Counted from the stretch's first letter, positions 17,867 to 26,862 are shown. The stretch is DNA of 64,000 nt from Pseudomonas putida (GCF_022627325.1 NZ_JAETZZ010000002.1:1-64000), one strand, 5' to 3'. Translations and numbers: made by a program. The notes: generated by a model not told the origin, from the sequence alone.

Positions 17867-18715
17867 TCATGAAGCTTTACGCGTACGCTTGGCAGGTTTC
17901 TTTTCGGCAGGTGCTTTTTTCGCAGCTTTGCCGCCGAGGCTGCGCTTGAGCAGTTCGGTAAGGTCGATGATATCGGCGCTTTTTTCGGCTTCGCCCCCCT
18001 CGCCCTTGTCCACCACACTGATCTTGCCTTTGCTGGCCTTCTCTTCCACCAGGTCCATGATGGTCTGGCGGAACGCATCATGGTAGTCGTCCGGAGCCCA
18101 CGAACCGCTCATGTCCTCGACCAGGCGCTTGGCCATGGCCAGTTCGCGCTTGTCGAGCTTGGTGTCGGTCACGCTTTTGTCCAGCTCCAGCGTATCCAGC
18201 CCCCGTACCTCCTCCGGCCAGCGCAACGTGATCATCACCAACGCATCGTCCAGCGGCCGCAGCAATGCCAGGTGTTGACGTGTGTGCAACACCACGGTGG
18301 CAAGCGCCACCTTGCCAGTGCTCTGCAGTGTTTCGCGCAGCAAGGCGTAGACGTTGCCGCCGCGGCGGTCCGGGCTCAGGTAGTACGGCGTATCGAACTG
18401 CTGCAGCGGTATTTCGCTGGCAGCCACGAACGAAAAGATATCGATCGTCTGGGTCGCTTCTGGGCGCGCCTTGCGGATCTCTTCTTCGCTGATCACGACA
18501 TAGCGGCCTTTCTCGTACTCCACGCCCTTGACGATGTTGTCCTTGTCGATTTCCTTGCCGGTTACCTTATTGATCCGTTTGTAGCCGACCGGCTCCATGC
18601 TGCGCTTGTCCAGCCAGTCGAAGTCCACGCGCTCGGTGCGCACCGCCGTGTTCAGTGATACCGGGATATGCACCAGGCCGAAACTGATCGCACCTTTCCA
18701 GATTGCCCTGGCCAT
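17867..18715 (-). CDS. ku: Ku-family end-binding protein for NHEJ
   Basis: This 282-residue bacterial Ku core starts MARAIWKGAISFGLVHIPV and contains VEYEKGRYVVISEEEI, TPYYLSPD and LDKRELAMAKRLVEDM, all typical. A Lys/Ala/Pro-rich tail (about 255-282) is the DNA/LigD-binding extension. The ring-shaped dimer threads onto broken DNA ends and recruits LigD. The ATG at 18715 is preceded by AGGAGG; a longer frame is open upstream but is occupied by a separate small gene. Confidence 0.96.
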   Translation of the reverse strand: MARAIWKGAISFGLVHIPVSLNTAVRTERVDFDWLDKRSMEPVGYKRINKVTGKEIDKDNIVKGVEYEKGRYVVISEEEIRKARPEATQTIDIFSFVAASEIPLQQFDTPYYLSPDRRGGNVYALLRETLQSTGKVALATVVLHTRQHLALLRPLDDALVMITLRWPEEVRGLDTLELDKSVTDTKLDKRELAMAKRLVEDMSGSWAPDDYHDAFRQTIMDLVEEKASKGKISVVDKGEGGEAEKSADIIDLTELLKRSLGGKAAKKAPAEKKPAKRTRKAS

Positions 18716-18725
18716 GACGTGCCTC

Positions 18726-18863
18726 CTAGGGTTGCAGGGGATGACCGGGCTGGCAGTAGCGCAGCGCGCCACAACGCTCGCAAAGCTGGCACTGCAGCCC
18801 GGGCACTTCGGGTTTGACCATGGCACGCCAATGGCAGCCACGCAGTAGGCAGACAAAGGTCAT
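18726..18863 (-). CDS. Small Cys-rich protein (PSPA7_2676-like)
   Basis: A 45-residue frame starts at 18863 behind a strong AGGAGGTGG and ends 10 bp before the ku start; its stop codon lies beside ku's ribosome binding site. The product reads MTFVCLLRGCHWR and contains CQLCERCGALRYC, so two Cys pairs could bind zinc. I recall a Pseudomonas family of this type named after PSPA7_2676. Its tight spacing means it is co-transcribed with ku. The function is unknown. Confidence 0.75.
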   Translation of the reverse strand: MTFVCLLRGCHWRAMVKPEVPGLQCQLCERCGALRYCQPGHPLQP

Positions 18864-18985
18864 CAGCCACCTCCTCGGCCCGCAAATGTCGGGCACTTAC
18901 CTGAAATGACTGCGCGGCGGGCGGAAGGTTTAGCCCAAGTGCCCTACGGTTTTGCTGCCGACACTGGCTTGGCCGGCATGCCTGA

Positions 18986-19576
18986 TCAGGTTTCGCTGTT
19001 GAACAGCACACGCTTGAACGCCGCGGCGGCCAGATGCACCTGCACGGACCAGTCCTGGGCCGCATCGCTGCCGGCATCATCGGAAATGTATTTCAGGCAC
19101 ACGAACGGAATGCCTTCATTACGGGCGATCAACGCTAAAACGTAGGCTTCCATGTCGACGATGTCGTAGGGCGCATCTCCGTGGCTGACCTCAAAGCTGT
19201 CGCCACTGCCGCAAGTGCCCAGTGGCAGCCCCTCTATCGCGTGGCCATGTTCGAGCAGCACCGGAACGTCCGACAGCGGCGTCTGGTAGCGGGCGAAGCC
19301 CAGCGCGGTCACATCCATGTCGCGTTGCACGAAGCGCGTGCAGCACACCACCTCCCCCTTGCCGTACCGCTGGCTGCCTGCCGACCCAAGGTTGACGATC
19401 AGTTTGGGCCGCTGGCGCTCAATCGCCTTGGTCAGGGCGATGGCAGCATTGACTTTGCCGATGCCGGTGAACACGGTATGGACGTCAGCGAATACGCTGC
19501 CGGCTTCCGCCTCAAGGGCAAATACGAACAGGGTGTCGGCCAAGGTAATGGCGGGAAATTGCTGGGTCAGCATCAT
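18986..19576 (-). CDS. MTA/SAH nucleosidase-like phosphorylase-superfamily protein
   Basis: This 196-residue protein of the PNP/UDP phosphorylase fold shows FTGIGKVNAAIAL, VNLGSAGS, the purine-site VDMEAYVLA and the catalytic-Asp region ISDDAGSDA, in the order seen in methylthioadenosine/SAH nucleosidases. It is shorter than the usual roughly 230 residues. It may hydrolyse a nucleoside such as MTA or another purine compound. The start is uncertain (ATG at 19576 or 19573), with no strong ribosome binding site. Confidence 0.82.
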   Translation of the reverse strand: MMLTQQFPAITLADTLFVFALEAEAGSVFADVHTVFTGIGKVNAAIALTKAIERQRPKLIVNLGSAGSQRYGKGEVVCCTRFVQRDMDVTALGFARYQTPLSDVPVLLEHGHAIEGLPLGTCGSGDSFEVSHGDAPYDIVDMEAYVLALIARNEGIPFVCLKYISDDAGSDAAQDWSVQVHLAAAAFKRVLFNSET

Positions 19577-19675
19577 GGCGCAGGGCGTTCCGAATGGCTT
19601 GCTAAGGGCGCTGCCATTGTCGGTGAACGCTAACTGATTGCAAGCCCCGCAGTGGTAGCAAGGCGCACTAGCGCG

Positions 19676-20629
19676 TCACGCACTGCGGTTGACCGTCAGC
19701 GCCACGGCAGCGATGCGCTCGACATGCTCATAACCTGGCTGGAGCAATTGTTCGCCGAATACGTCCGGGTCGACCTCACGGTACACCCAGGCCCATTCAG
19801 GCCCCGCCAGGCGCAGGCGAATAGCCTCTAGCAGAGGATCACGGCCTTCGACCATCGCCACGCCGGTGTACAGCAGCAGTGACCCGCCAGGGCTCAGACG
19901 CTCGCACGCCTGCTCGATGATGCGCAACGACAGGTCGGCGCCCAGAGACCCGCCACCGTGGCGATACGTACGCTGGCCGTCATCGAGCATGTAGGGTGGG
20001 TTGGCCACGATCAGGTCGAAATGGCCACTGATGCCCGCAAGCAGGTCACTGTGGGCAATGGATACATTGCTCACCCCCGCCAGCGCCGCATTGATCGCGG
20101 TGTACCGCAGTGCCAGGGGGTTGATGTCCACAGCGTTGACCTGGGCATGTTGCGCCGCGCGCGCGATCAGCAAGGCACCGATGCCGCTGCCGCAGCCAAT
20201 GTCCACCGCGTGTTCGACCCGTACCGGGCTGCGTTGTAAATGGTCATGGATGACCTGGGCGAAGCGATAGCTGTCGGGGCCGAAGAACACCGCATCAGCC
20301 GCCTCGGTCGGGTAGGCGGAATGCACCAGTAGCAGATCATCCAGGCTGGACCAACGTACCCGGCTGCGCAGCAGGTCACCGTCCTCGTACAGCACGTGCG
20401 CGGTGCTGAGCTGGTCCAGCTCGTCGGCACTGATCAATGAGGCTGGGAATGGGCGGCTCCAACCAAACACGTCGCGCAGGTTGGCGGCCCGCTCTGCGCC
20501 GGCGCGGGCATTGTTGTAGGCATGGGTGGCAGGCGTTACGCAGGTGAACCGGTAACCGTCAGCGCGCAGGCGCCGGCCGAGTTGAAGCAGGGCTTCGTCG
20601 GCCCGGATTTGTTGCGGGTCAAGCGTCAT
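19676..20629 (-). CDS. Class I SAM-dependent methyltransferase (PrmC/HemK-like)
   Basis: This 317-residue protein has a SAM motif AVDIGCGSGIGALLIA and a NPPY motif (LIVANPPYML), as in N5-glutamine and other amide/amine N-methyltransferases, and an N-terminal domain (about 1-130) unlike PrmC. Its ATG shares one base with the stop of the preceding gene (20629), so it is translationally coupled to the di-iron-type protein. It could be a small-molecule or protein methyltransferase acting with that partner. Confidence 0.85.
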   Translation of the reverse strand: MTLDPQQIRADEALLQLGRRLRADGYRFTCVTPATHAYNNARAGAERAANLRDVFGWSRPFPASLISADELDQLSTAHVLYEDGDLLRSRVRWSSLDDLLLVHSAYPTEAADAVFFGPDSYRFAQVIHDHLQRSPVRVEHAVDIGCGSGIGALLIARAAQHAQVNAVDINPLALRYTAINAALAGVSNVSIAHSDLLAGISGHFDLIVANPPYMLDDGQRTYRHGGGSLGADLSLRIIEQACERLSPGGSLLLYTGVAMVEGRDPLLEAIRLRLAGPEWAWVYREVDPDVFGEQLLQPGYEHVERIAAVALTVNRSA

Positions 20630-21960
20630 CAGTGCGGTCCCTCCTCGCCAAGGCCTGTAGCACGCAGGTACGCCCGAGTGGCGGCAAGCCCCTGCGGCAA
20701 GGCGTGCTGGTTGCCTGCCATGCGCTCGACCAAGGTCTCGATATCAATCACTTCGTGGCGTTGTTCGCCATTGGGCTGCTGGTGCAAGGCAGCTTCCCAA
20801 CTGCCCGGCGGCACACGGCGCACCGCGCTTTGCCAGTCGCCGGCAATCCAGTCGTGCCACAACTGCTTTTCGTAGGCATTGAACACCCCGAACATCGGCG
20901 CGCCCGGGCCATCGATCAGCGACCACCAGCGGCTGTCGGCTGGGTTCTGCCCGCGTTTGATCCAGCCCTGCGCCACCAGCGCTTGCAAGAATCCCGGTAG
21001 CGCCGAGGGTTCACTAAGCCATTGGTTGACCGTGCGCTGCTGCAGTCGGCAACGGTCAGCGTGCATGAACTGCCCGAACACGCGCTTGCGCTCCAACGCA
21101 GCCAGTAATTGGGCTTCAAGGTCGAAGGTGCTGATCAGCGTCGGCGTGTCAGTGCCTAGATCATTCAGGCGGTAGCCGTGCCTGACTCGGCGGTAGAACA
21201 CCTCGGCATCCTGTGCCGGGCACAGTTGCTGAACCGCCTGAATGGCCTTGCTGGAATGGCCACTGGCAGCATTGTCGATCGTGACGTGGAGCTGGAAATA
21301 ATGGCCGTCGATGCCCAGCTCAGCCAGTTCGTGGGTGGTGATCAGCAAATGTAGAGGCGGTTGCTCATAACCCAGGTTGTACCCAATGATTTCGGGCAGA
21401 AACCATTCCACACAGCTGCCCAGCGCCAGTTGTACGGCCCCTTGCAAATAGCGCTCGTCCTCCAGGGGCAAGCCCTCCAGGCAGCCGAGCCTGCCCAGCA
21501 ACCGCTGGTAGATCAACACATGATTGCAATGCGGATCGCCGTCGCCCAGCTCCTCGAGGTAGGTGCGGATCAAGCCGTGGTAGCGCGGGTCTTGCCAGTG
21601 GCGCAGGGCCCCATGAAGCCAGGCGCCGTCGACGACCTTGGTCGGTGCGACCTGTTGCAGGAACCACAATGCTTGGGCGCGGTTGGCAAAATACCGTCGA
21701 GGCGCGCCTTCACGGCGCTGGGCCAGGTAGGCGGCGTGTTCGGCTGCAACCTGTGCGGCGTGACGCGCGCTCCATGCCTGCAACTGATCAGGCGTGTCCG
21801 GCAGGTCATCGGCCATGGCGTTCGCCGTCGCAAACTGCTCGGCGAGCCACTGGCGGGCAGTGGTGTAATCACCGGATAAAAACGCATGGTAGCGGCTGCT
21901 CAGCGGCTGTGCGGGTGGCGCCGGCGTCTTGGCGGGGTTGCTGCGCGTCAGAACCGTCAT
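20629..21960 (-). CDS. Iron-containing redox enzyme of the heme-oxygenase-like fold
   Basis: This 443-residue helical protein carries the ligand pattern of the heme-oxygenase-like diiron oxidase/oxygenase group: EELGDGDPHCNH near 136-147, then THELAELGIDGHYFQLHVTID around 209-229 with GHS at 234-236, which supplies Glu, His, Asp and His residues. Known members make N-oxygenations, desaturations and C-C cleavages in small-molecule pathways. The C-terminal 150 residues are extra, with a winged-helix-like look. The substrate is unknown. It is the first gene of a pair with the methyltransferase. Confidence 0.75.
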   Translation of the reverse strand: MTVLTRSNPAKTPAPPAQPLSSRYHAFLSGDYTTARQWLAEQFATANAMADDLPDTPDQLQAWSARHAAQVAAEHAAYLAQRREGAPRRYFANRAQALWFLQQVAPTKVVDGAWLHGALRHWQDPRYHGLIRTYLEELGDGDPHCNHVLIYQRLLGRLGCLEGLPLEDERYLQGAVQLALGSCVEWFLPEIIGYNLGYEQPPLHLLITTHELAELGIDGHYFQLHVTIDNAASGHSSKAIQAVQQLCPAQDAEVFYRRVRHGYRLNDLGTDTPTLISTFDLEAQLLAALERKRVFGQFMHADRCRLQQRTVNQWLSEPSALPGFLQALVAQGWIKRGQNPADSRWWSLIDGPGAPMFGVFNAYEKQLWHDWIAGDWQSAVRRVPPGSWEAALHQQPNGEQRHEVIDIETLVERMAGNQHALPQGLAATRAYLRATGLGEEGPH

Positions 21961-21978
21961 GCCTCGCTCCTTTGTCGA

Positions 21979-22176
21979 CTATTGGCTCTGGCCTTCGCGT
22001 GGCATCGGCTCAGGGCCAGGTGCAGGTTGTGGCGCAGGCTTGTCATCGGGCTGCTGCATTTGCAGCGAAGGTTTGCTGTGGTCGGCATCCTCCGCCGCGT
22101 GATCGGGGTCACGATCGAAACAACCGCCGAGCAGCGTCAGGCTGCTCAAGGCAATGATGATGGCTGTGGTGCGCAT
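21979..22176 (-). CDS. Small proline-rich lipoprotein
   Basis: This 65-residue precursor starts at ATG 22176 after AAAGAGGA. The hydrophobic stretch TTAIIIALSSLTLLGGC ends in a lipobox (LLGGC), and the mature part is acidic then proline-rich (DDKPAPQPAPGPEPMP). It is probably lipid-anchored in the envelope. No enzymatic motif is seen. Confidence 0.75.
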   Translation of the reverse strand: MRTTAIIIALSSLTLLGGCFDRDPDHAAEDADHSKPSLQMQQPDDKPAPQPAPGPEPMPREGQSQ

Positions 22177-22200
22177 GGGACGTCCTCTTTCTAACTGAAC

Positions 22201-22225
22201 GCGGTGCCGAAGCGTCCGGCACCGC
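22201..22225 (-). terminator. Stem-loop after the KGG-protein gene
   Basis: GCGGTGCCG and CGGCACCGC form a 9-bp perfect stem with a 7-nt loop, 11 bp beyond the stop of the gene at 22237-22455. It has only a weak T tract on the minus strand. It is probably a terminator. Confidence 0.55.
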
Positions 22226-22236
22226 GCTCTGGTCAC

Positions 22237-22455
22237 TTACGAGCGGCCGCCTTTCTGGCCCGACTCGCGGTCTTTGTGCATATCGGCATCCTTGCGGCCC
22301 GACTCACGGTCGTGGGCCATGCCGGAGCCTGAGGACTGCCCGCCCTTGCGGCCAGCTTCGGAGGCTTTTTGCCGGTCGTTGGCGAAGTTGCCGGGGTTCT
22401 TGGTGCCACCCTGGCCGCCCTGGCTGCCGGTGCGGCTGTTGTCTTTATTTGCCAT
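22237..22455 (-). CDS. KGG-repeat general stress protein (second copy)
   Basis: This 72-residue hydrophilic, glycine-rich protein contains GNFANDRQKASEAGRKGGQ and a C-terminal ESGQKGGR unit, the same motif as the protein at 5817-6029. Between them is a less usual HDRESGRKDADMHKDRESG segment. The ATG at 22455 follows GAGG at 9-10 nt. It is likely induced in stationary phase or under osmotic stress, as for the family. Confidence 0.88.
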   Translation of the reverse strand: MANKDNSRTGSQGGQGGTKNPGNFANDRQKASEAGRKGGQSSGSGMAHDRESGRKDADMHKDRESGQKGGRS

Positions 22456-22565
22456 GGTCTGAAACCTCATGTGACTTCTGGAAGCACGGCAAGCGCCGTA
22501 CATAGGTTCGGAGTTTGGCGATAGCGAGGGATTCGTTTTATTGCCGGGCGTTCGGACCGGTGGCG

Positions 22566-23885
22566 TTAAATAACCGGTGGCGGTGTATTTTGCGCGCCGG
22601 CCGGTTGGGTGCCGTGGGCATCCAGCGTGCGCTGCCGCCGCCCCAGCCACCCACCGGTGAGGCCCCAGCCCAGGGCAATGGCTGCCCCAATCATCATGGC
22701 CAGTTGCGGATGGTCGCCCAGCACATCCAGTGCACGTTTGACCCACCCACTCATAGCATCGCCCCCTCGGTAAACCACGGTGTCGATGAAGTTCTTGGCC
22801 TTGTATTTGTCCTCGGCGGGCAACACCGTGAACAGCATCTCCCGCCCCGGCCGGACCAGGGCGTATTCGCCTGCGCGACGAACCACCATCACCACCACGA
22901 ACACCGCAAATGCCGGTGCCAGGGCCAGCCAGACGAAGCCTGCCGCCATCACCAGCGGCACTGCCACCAGCAACACCCCTACCCCCAGGCGTTTGGCCAG
23001 CCGACCGGTGATGAATACTTGGGTGAGGATGGCCAGGGCTTGGACCACTGTGTCGATCAGGCCGAACACTTGCGTCTGGCGTGTACGGTTGGTGAAGGTT
23101 TCGCTGACGATGCGCGCCTGCTCGAAATACAAGAAAGTACTGACACTGGCCAACAGCACCACGAACAGGGCGATGCCCAAAAGGTACGGCGAACGCAGTA
23201 CAGCCGTCGCACCGGCAAATGGGTTACCGCCCAGTGGCCGCGACGCGGGTTGTTGGTTCTGCACAGGCAGTGGTTGGCGATCGCGCCAGCGTTGCAGATA
23301 GACGGCGGCGGCGATGCTGCCCAGCAAGAACAAAGCGGCCAGCAACACCAGCCCGGCATGCCCCAGCGGGGCAACCAGCAGCGTACCCAGTATCGGCCCG
23401 CTCAGCCCGCCCAGGCTGGCCCCCGCTGCCAGCAGCCCGAACAGACGCTTGCTCTGCTCTGTGGAAAACAGATCGGTCAGCACGCTCCAGGCCAGTGAGA
23501 TTGTCAGCAGGTTGAATACCGATAGCCAGATGTAAAAGGCCCGTGCGGTCCACAGGTCGTCCGGCTGGCGAGCAAACAACATGGCAAACAGCAACAGGTT
23601 GGCCGTGAAGAAGCCGTAGGTCCAAGGCAGGATGTGCCGTCTGCGTACCCGGGAGGCCAGCCAGCCGAACAGCGGCAGGCAGGTCAGCGTAGCGATGAAG
23701 GTGCCGGTGAACAGCCATTGCAGGTTGTCGACACCTCCCGCCACGCCCATGGTCTCGCGCACCGGCCGCAGCATGAAATAACCGGTGAACAGCAGGTAGA
23801 ACAGGGCCAGACCGCCGACCACAGCCGGGCCTTCGCCAGGCTGGATGTTCAGCCCGTGGTCCAGACGTCTGCGCCAGCCGGTCAT
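22566..23885 (-). CDS. ATP/ADP-carrier-like MFS transporter
   Basis: This 439-residue protein has about twelve hydrophobic helices. It shows FTGYFMLRPVRETMGV near the N-terminus and RRAGEYALVRPGREMLFTVLP plus KYKAKNFIDTVVYRGGDA in the second half. These motifs match the bacterial relatives of the NTP/NDP antiporter (TLC) family found in free-living bacteria, whose substrate is unknown. The ATG at 23885 lies 4 bp after the stop of the aldo/keto reductase gene, so the two form an operon. A TTG 12 bases upstream is possible. Confidence 0.82.
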   Translation of the reverse strand: MTGWRRRLDHGLNIQPGEGPAVVGGLALFYLLFTGYFMLRPVRETMGVAGGVDNLQWLFTGTFIATLTCLPLFGWLASRVRRRHILPWTYGFFTANLLLFAMLFARQPDDLWTARAFYIWLSVFNLLTISLAWSVLTDLFSTEQSKRLFGLLAAGASLGGLSGPILGTLLVAPLGHAGLVLLAALFLLGSIAAAVYLQRWRDRQPLPVQNQQPASRPLGGNPFAGATAVLRSPYLLGIALFVVLLASVSTFLYFEQARIVSETFTNRTRQTQVFGLIDTVVQALAILTQVFITGRLAKRLGVGVLLVAVPLVMAAGFVWLALAPAFAVFVVVMVVRRAGEYALVRPGREMLFTVLPAEDKYKAKNFIDTVVYRGGDAMSGWVKRALDVLGDHPQLAMMIGAAIALGWGLTGGWLGRRQRTLDAHGTQPAGAQNTPPPVI

Positions 23886-23889
23886 GTTC

Positions 23890-24798
23890 TCAGGCAAACT
23901 GTTCGATCAGCGCTTTTTGCTGCGCAGCGGTGAACAACGGCTCATGGCCGGCCTTGAGCTGGTCGAGCTGGCGATCGGGGCGGCCGGTTGCCGGGATGAC
24001 CGTGGTCACCGCGGGGTGGCTGAAGGCGAACTTGAGGAAAATCTGTGCCCAGCTGCTCACCCCCGCTTCTGCAGCCCAGGCAGGCAGTGGCTGGCCCTTG
24101 ACCTTAGCAAACAGGCGACCGTCATCGAACGCCCGGTTGATAAGCACTGCCACGCCCTTGTCCTGGCACAGCGGTAACAGTTCGTCTGCTGCGTTGGGCG
24201 CATTGACCGAATAGTTGATCTGGATGAAGTCCAGTGGTTCGGAGCGCACGATGCTGGCGACTTCGTCATGGCCGCTGTTCAGGTAATGCGTAATGCCTAC
24301 GTAGCGGGTCTTGCCCTGCTGCTTGAGCTGGCGGGCATAGGGCAGCTGGGTCTTCCAGTCGCGCAGGTTGTGGATCTGCAGCAGGTCAACCTTGTCTGTG
24401 CGCAGGCTTTTGAGGGTGCCCGCCCATTGCACTTCGGCGTCGGGGCGGCTGTCGGCGGCGATTTTGGTGGCGATGAAGCACTGCCGGTGCCAGCCGCCCT
24501 CCTCCAGCAACTGGCCAAGAATACGGTCTGCCCCGCCATAGTTCGGCGATGTGTCTATGACTTTGCCGCCGCCTTCGAAAAACGCTTTCAGTACGGCCTT
24601 CAGTCGCTGGTAATCGGCGGAGCCGGCCTCGACCTCGAAACTGCCAGAGGTCCCCGCGCCAATGACCGGCAAGGCCTCGCCGGTGGACGGCACCTTGCGG
24701 GTCAGCAGCCCGGAGCGGGACTCAGCGCGTAGCCAAGGGCTGGCAGCCAGCAGCCCCAAAGTCGCGCCGGCGCGTAGGACATCGCGACGTGCATACAT
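23890..24798 (-). CDS. Tat-exported aldo/keto reductase
   Basis: This 302-residue protein has an N-terminal ARRDVLRAGATLGLLAAS twin-arginine-type leader ending near residue 25, then an AKR barrel. The catalytic tetrad is recognisable: Asp in VIDTSPNYG, Tyr in the same motif, Lys in ATKIA and His in LQIHNLRDW. Export by Tat implies that the cofactor is loaded in the cytosol and that the enzyme works in the periplasm, which is unusual for an NADPH enzyme. It is coupled to the downstream transporter. Confidence 0.87.
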   Translation of the reverse strand: MYARRDVLRAGATLGLLAASPWLRAESRSGLLTRKVPSTGEALPVIGAGTSGSFEVEAGSADYQRLKAVLKAFFEGGGKVIDTSPNYGGADRILGQLLEEGGWHRQCFIATKIAADSRPDAEVQWAGTLKSLRTDKVDLLQIHNLRDWKTQLPYARQLKQQGKTRYVGITHYLNSGHDEVASIVRSEPLDFIQINYSVNAPNAADELLPLCQDKGVAVLINRAFDDGRLFAKVKGQPLPAWAAEAGVSSWAQIFLKFAFSHPAVTTVIPATGRPDRQLDQLKAGHEPLFTAAQQKALIEQFA

Positions 24799-24884
24799 GG
24801 CAAAGCTCCCGTCATAAGTCGGAAACTTCCAAGACTAGCCGCTCTACCCCGGCCTCGCAGATGATTCTGTTTCTGGATATTTGC

Positions 24885-25766
24885 TCAAGCCTTCAGCAGC
24901 AGGCTCAGATCCAGATGTGCGTCGGTGATCGGCGGGCACCAGTAGTAACCCCCCGTCAGCGGGCGGCTGAAGCGGTACAGGCCGTCGATGATGCCATCTT
25001 CCAGCCCGCTCATGCGCCGCAGTTGCACTTCGAACGCATCGAAGCTTCGGCCCAGCGCGACAAAGGCCAGGCCCGCGCCACGGTGGTCGGCCCAGGAAAC
25101 CGAGCGCCGCACCATGAAGGCTTCAGGTGCGAAGCTTTCCTGGGCCGTGCGCTTGACGTGTGCCGACTCCGGCGCATCGTCCAGCTCCTCGTTATCACTC
25201 AGCCGCCGGCCGATGATGTTGTCCTGGTCCGCCTGGGGCAGCGACTTGAAGTACTCCAGATCATGCTTCCACAACTGGAAAACCGCAAAACTGGAGCCTG
25301 CCAGGCCCGGCTGCTCGCCCGCGACGATGGCCGCGTCGACTGCGTCCTGGTCAACCGGGTTTTCGGTACCGTCCGCATAACCGGTCAGGTCGTGGCCGCC
25401 ACGGTGCAGGAAGCCGTCGATGCTGTCGGCCAGGCGCAGAGCCGGTGCCAAGGCCTGTTCCAGCGCGTGAGCCTGCAGCAGCAGGTCACCCCGTTCTTCG
25501 CCGCGCAGCCACAGCCACAAGGCGTGCTGGGTGCTTGGGTTCTCCACCGCTGCATCCAATTGGGGGAACGCGCGCAGCCCAGGCACTTCACGGCCCAAGG
25601 CCTTCGCCAAGGGGGCGCCTACGCCCATGATCAGGCGTTCGCCATCCACATGCGGCAGCAGCGCATCCAGTGCTGCAGGCAAACCCTCGGGGGCTTGCAG
25701 GGTGAAGAACAAGTGACGGGCCTGGGTAGGCACCGGGGTGGCAAGCAGCCCTTGCTGGAACGGCAT
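24885..25766 (-). CDS. DyP-type heme peroxidase
   Basis: This 293-residue dye-decolorising peroxidase has the distal-heme GxxDG motif (GYADGTENP), the proximal His region ESAHVKRTAQ and the C-terminal LYRFSRPLTGGYYWCPP. It uses H2O2 to oxidise bulky phenolics, dyes and lignin-like compounds. There is no signal peptide with the chosen ATG at 25766 (MPFQQG); longer in-frame starts give an N-terminus unlike the family. Confidence 0.92.
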   Translation of the reverse strand: MPFQQGLLATPVPTQARHLFFTLQAPEGLPAALDALLPHVDGERLIMGVGAPLAKALGREVPGLRAFPQLDAAVENPSTQHALWLWLRGEERGDLLLQAHALEQALAPALRLADSIDGFLHRGGHDLTGYADGTENPVDQDAVDAAIVAGEQPGLAGSSFAVFQLWKHDLEYFKSLPQADQDNIIGRRLSDNEELDDAPESAHVKRTAQESFAPEAFMVRRSVSWADHRGAGLAFVALGRSFDAFEVQLRRMSGLEDGIIDGLYRFSRPLTGGYYWCPPITDAHLDLSLLLKA

Positions 25767-25958
25767 GACAGGCGAATCCTTGGTAAAAGCGCGAATGCTA
25801 CTGCGCGCAGCGGCCGGTCGCAACGAGAGGTGCAGTCCCTTTGCCATCAGCCAACCGGGCGCTTCAGTAACAAAAGGTTACCAAGTGCTGGCCCATTGCA
25901 ATTAGCTATCGATCAGGCCCGGCCTAGACTGGCTTGATCCCTTGCCCGAGTAGCCATC

Positions 25959-26858
25959 ATGACCGCTTCGCCCTTGCTTACCGCCTTCCTGCCTTTGGCC
26001 TTGGGCATCATCATGCTAGGCCTTGGTTTGTCGCTGACAGTGGCCGACTTTGCGCGCGTGGTGAAATACCCCAAACCCGTGGTCATCGGCCTGGCCTGCC
26101 AGATTCTTCTGCTGCCGCTGGCCTGTTTCCTGATTGCCAACGGTTTCGGGCTGGAAGCGGCCCTGGCCGTGGGCCTGATGCTGCTGGCCGCCTCCCCAGG
26201 AGGCACCACCGCCAATCTGTTCAGCCACCTGGCTCATGGTGACGTGGCCCTGAACATCACCCTTACGGCGGTCAACTCGCTGATCGCCATCCTGACCATG
26301 CCGTTACTGGTCAACCTGTCACTGATGTGGTTCATGGCGTCGGACCAGGCCATCCCGCTGCAATTTGCCAAGGTCATGCAGGTATTTGCCATCGTTCTGC
26401 TGCCAGTCGCCTTGGGCATGATGATCCGCCGCTGGGCGCCAGGCTTTGCCGCTCGCATGGAAAAGCCCATGAAACTGGTGGCGGCGCTGTTCCTGGTCTT
26501 CACCATTGCGCTGGCCCTGGCCAAGGATTGGCAGACCGTGGTTGCCTACGCCCCCGTGGTCGGCCTGGCGGCACTGCTGTTCAACGTGATCAGCCTCGCC
26601 GTGGGCTACTGGGTACCGCGCCTGTTGAGCATTCCCAAGCGCCAGGCCATAGCCATCGGCATGGAGATCGGTATCCATAACGGCACCCTGGCGATCGCCG
26701 TCGCCTTGAGCCCATCGCTGCTCAACAACGCCACCATGGCGGTGCCGGCGGCGCTCTATAGCTTGATCATGTTCTTCACGGCGGCGGGGTTTGGCTGGTG
26801 GGTGAGCCGTGGGCACCGCACGGGGGAGGCCCAAGGCAAGGGCGAAACGGTGAATTGA
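25959..26858 (+). CDS. Bile acid:sodium symporter family (BASS) transporter
   Basis: This 299-residue membrane protein has nine or ten helices. It shows the BASS motifs LLAASPGGTTANLFSHLAHGDVALNITLTAVNS (the first unwound crossing region) and GMEIGIHNGTLAIAVA (the second). It is a sodium-coupled organic-anion transporter and its substrate cannot be read. The promoter region is shared with the divergent DyP gene. Confidence 0.92.
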   Translation: MTASPLLTAFLPLALGIIMLGLGLSLTVADFARVVKYPKPVVIGLACQILLLPLACFLIANGFGLEAALAVGLMLLAASPGGTTANLFSHLAHGDVALNITLTAVNSLIAILTMPLLVNLSLMWFMASDQAIPLQFAKVMQVFAIVLLPVALGMMIRRWAPGFAARMEKPMKLVAALFLVFTIALALAKDWQTVVAYAPVVGLAALLFNVISLAVGYWVPRLLSIPKRQAIAIGMEIGIHNGTLAIAVALSPSLLNNATMAVPAALYSLIMFFTAAGFGWWVSRGHRTGEAQGKGETVN

Positions 26859-26862
26859 CGCC

